From: Phallusia mammillata
Lineage: Eukaryota > Chordata > Ascidiacea > Phlebobranchia > Ascidiidae
Reading direction: 5' to 3'
NCBI GenBank assembly: GCA_003260075.1
Contig: QLIY01000239.1
Location: 51,599-115,598 of the forward strand
DNA length: 64,000 nucleotides
Shown here piece after piece: positions 61,401 through 64,000 of this stretch. The position numbers were made by a program, and so were the translations under genes. The notes under the pieces were generated by a model. That model was not told the origin of the DNA, ran no database searches, and worked only from the letters and a program-made list of their open reading frames with translations. Within the stretch, counting starts at the first letter, position 1. Each line of letters starts with the position of its first letter.

Positions 61401-63986
61401 TTCGACGACGGGTCTTTGAACATGAACATGGAATGTTTGCCTATTGTTATCAAGTCGCCGTGCTGAAGAGAGTACTCTGACGTCACACGGAATCCGTTGG
61501 CCGTGACCTCAGCTTTGGCGTGAAGGGGAATCACCGTGACGTGCCAGCGTCTGTCCGTCGCGTCATCGGCATCGCTGAAAAGAATTTCGAGTCGCCGTTT
61601 CATGACGCAATGATGCGGAAGCACGTCACGCGCATTGAGCCTGAAGTCGGACGCCTTACTTCCGATCAGCGTTTCCGGTTGCTTTAAATAGTGAACTAGA
61701 CTTTCCTCTTTTCCTCGTTTCCCTACGTCGCCCTGCAGGGTAATTAAGCACGGAACTGGTGGCGCTTTTTCGACGGAATTCGGCGACGCTGATTGGCTGC
61801 TTGTGCTCGTTCGGACGTCACTCTCTACGTCAGAGGCAGTTTTTTCCGGACTGCTTGGTGGGGTCGCGACCGGCGGTTCAACAGCTGCGTTGGAAGGTTC
61901 GGAAGGTGGTGTGGGCTCCACAGGTGTCTTTATATAAGTATTGGTCTGTTCCCCTGAAGGCGAAAACACGGGATTTTCTCCATTCTCTTCCGTGTCTGAC
62001 TCCTCGCTGTCTGTTTGCGGCTGGTCGGGGACCGGAACACCCATGTGGGTTCTACGTATAAAAAAGTTTAATTTAATTTATTTGCACTAAATCAACAAAA
62101 GCAAGGGAATGTGATCATAAACATTATGCATGTGGAGCTCGAAATACCTTGCGGTCATTGTGTCAGCAACCCCAAAAAGCACAATGTTGTTGCTTTTGCT
62201 AAAGTAGAGTCGTATAACGTAAAGACCTTACAAAGTTAAGGCCGACAAGAGGCAACAACATCTGCGCAACGTTTCGTGCACGATAAGCCTAAATAAGCCA
62301 AAAAGTGGTCAAGAAACCGTCATTTTTGCCTGTTGGTGGACCAATTTATTTGAACTTTAGTAACTTGAGTAATCTCAGTAAATGCATTATTACCTTGACT
62401 TCTGCAATATTAGACGCCTTGCTTGATTGTTGATATCCCGAGTTGCGTGATCCTTCTCTACTTTTTTGAAAACCTAGAAAAGAAATTTGGGGTTTAACAG
62501 CAGTCAAATAAAGTGATCGGTAACCCAAAATACTTGCCCAACTACCCTCTGGAAGTAGTAAATACTGTAATACGGAAGTTTTAACTCAAATATGGATGGG
62601 ACACTTTACTTGAAGCACTTTTTACTCGTTCAACATTTTTTTACTTCAAAGAGCTCTGTCAAGCTGATGCATAACACATCATAAAGGCTGGCGCAGTTAG
62701 ACAGAGTAGAAACCGTTGATACCTTTGATCTTCGCCTGATCTCGAATCGTCTGCTGTGACCATCCAAAGGCTTCCAGTAAGATTGAAGGAGGAGTGGTTT
62801 ATCGTTGTCGCTAAGAGGACGGACCAGATCCTCTTGAAAGTTGGCTCCCGCTCCTCCAAGGGATGAAGAATCAAGAGACATGCTTCCTACAACGACAATC
62901 GAACGTAAACGAAGTGAAAACATCCGCAGTTTTTATAACCAAACACAATAAAACGGAAAAGCTTATTTTCACTGTTCTATCATTCAAACAAATCATTCAA
63001 ATTATTATTACAATGGGTAACCTAATCATATGTTGACAACACTATATATTCTGAATATACGCGCAAACGTCTTTGAATAAACATAGTTTTTTTGCATAAC
63101 CCTTTACAAACTCTTTATCCAGCAATTCTTACTTGACGTTTTCTTTGTCTTTCCCGGTTTTACATTCAATGCTTCTTTCGCTTGGGGTTCTTCCTCTTGT
63201 ACTCTTCCCACAACTTCGCACAACACAAAGTCCTTGGCCTGCTGACGAGGGATGCCGTATCTCTGCAAGGCCATCTTTACCAGTTCCTGCGCGTTCGACT
63301 GTCGTGTGGCCATCACACTTTTGTAGTTGGCACCAGGACTCACAGCGTCGCCAAATATCTTCAAAATACCCGGTAGATTGACGTCTGAAGACAGCTCAGC
63401 ACTTTTCGTGGGAGAGGTAGACTCTTCAGATTCAGAAGCAGCCCCTTGGTCGCCCCGTTCGCGGGAAGCAGAGCGTGCACGGCTTTTCCGAAGGCTGAAA
63501 AACAGTCGTCTGGCTGATGCGGATCTGGGTTCTCGGCGATTAGCAATCGTGGCGTTCTTCTGCTTTTGCTTGACGCTACGCATGCGACCCGTTCTTGTAT
63601 GGGAGTCGCTTTTGTCGTGCTTTATAGGAAGGGTGGAGTACTTGATTTCCGTCTGAGAACGCCGAAGTGAGGATGTCTTGCGTTCTGGCCGATGGGTTGG
63701 AGTCTTTGAAGCCCCGTTGGGCACCTTTTGGTTAGGATTTTGGGCAACTTCACCATTTCCTAAAATGGATAAGCAAGTGTTACGAACTCTTGACACAAAT
63801 GTTTTTTCACACAAACTGAATTTAAAGTCACAGTTCATGTTTAAAATTGTACAGCAATTACGTTATTTTGGCAACCTTTTTTAAAATAAGTAATCGTTTT
63901 ACAAAATGACTGATGGTATATAGATGGCCGCCCTGTATAAAACAGCAAGGTCTCTTGACATAACTTGACGTACCAAATTTTGCCAT
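55423..63986 (-). CDS. RADIL: RADIL: Rap GTPase interactor with RA, FHA, DIL and PDZ domains, 15 exons, 1253 aa
   Basis: Exons: 63974-63986, 63133-63759, 62723-62886, 62394-62473, 61046-62051, 60645-60682, 60397-60543, 59952-60075, 59462-59672, 58806-58978, 58126-58276, 57051-57665, 56674-56867, 55884-56002, 55423-55522. All phases fit. The RA domain (about 131-268) has LPGILKIFGDAVSPGANYKS and NDKPLLLQSYWKPLDGHSRR. The FHA domain (about 414-509) has HYLKQPETLIGSKASDFRLN and LQHGDLITIGKHSMFMFKDP. The DIL region (about 585-890) has VYWMSNSLEIFEFLQK, EEVVMYAFQQLVYYLTK, LFAYLFFFTNVSLFNTLM, LVNLLATPRTQ and SWTHFRQTYPSLEPAQL. The PDZ (about 1138-1245) has GRNGLGVGLVDG and LQLGDRILAANGVSLL. The presence of a PDZ separates it from RASIP1 and the single RA from afadin. 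In the family it is a Rap1 effector controlling adhesion and migration. Exon 1 (MAKF) is supported only by phase and position at the window edge. Confidence 0.92.
60108..60195 (+). repeat. Copy of dispersed ~85-bp repeat family in a RADIL intron
   Basis: GAGTATTTGCCGAAAGGTTT, then GCATGTTGCTTTTT, then CTAGTTGGGCCGTTTTCAAC follow the order of 52206-52290, with more substitutions. Confidence 0.55.
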
Positions 63987-64000
63987 TGCAGCAACAAGCG

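Noticed and set aside
55423-63986. Afadin (canoe) or RASIP1 as identity of the RA-FHA-DIL-PDZ gene
   Set aside because: Afadin has two N-terminal RA domains and a long C-terminal F-actin-binding tail; RASIP1 lacks the PDZ. The order, spacing and motifs (YAFQQLVYYL, NLLATPR, ESYDQHPPLMLP) fit RADIL.

Overview
The window is nuclear DNA from an AT-rich, intron-rich animal. It carries split genes with GT-AG introns, animal-only protein families (CEP170, RADIL, a plectin-type repeat protein, an SLC16 transporter) and a pol III tRNA-Asp gene. Short introns, compact spacing, high apparent heterozygosity and gene content fit an invertebrate deuterostome such as an ascidian. That placement is an inference, not proven by the sequence.

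Layout. From 0.8 to 9 kb on the plus strand lies a tandem cluster of small two-exon genes. They encode only the C-terminal beta-domain of the transcobalamin/intrinsic-factor family, without a signal peptide: two intact copies (2168-2995, 8255-8935), one last exon (829-1030) and one broken copy (6914-7429). A DCAF4-like WD40 gene (4109-5564, minus) sits among them. All remaining protein genes are on the minus strand: CEP170 (25 coding exons, 35479 down to 11031, 1360 aa, reading frame kept at every junction), an SLC16 monocarboxylate-type transporter (42119 to 38085, five exons), a 555-aa protein joining an N-terminal membrane helix to a C-terminal plectin-repeat domain (50652 to 47193, four exons), and RADIL (63986 to 55423, 15 exons, 1253 aa; RA, FHA, DIL and PDZ domains). 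A tRNA-Asp(GTC) gene lies antisense inside a CEP170 intron.

The genes do not form one pathway. RADIL (Rap GTPase effector in adhesion), CEP170 (centriole and microtubules) and the plectin-repeat protein (putative intermediate-filament linker) all concern cytoskeleton and adhesion, but nothing shows co-regulation.

Non-coding DNA holds several hAT-type non-autonomous elements with 8-bp target duplications, one nested in another, plus fold-back repeats, a dispersed 85-bp family and a long palindrome containing a hammerhead-like core. An assembly feature matters for every reader: about twenty pure C or G runs, mostly 10 bases and usually flanked by near-identical sequence, behave like gap placeholders between overlapping, probably allelic, contig ends. 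They duplicate exons and create false polyproline or polyglycine reading frames.
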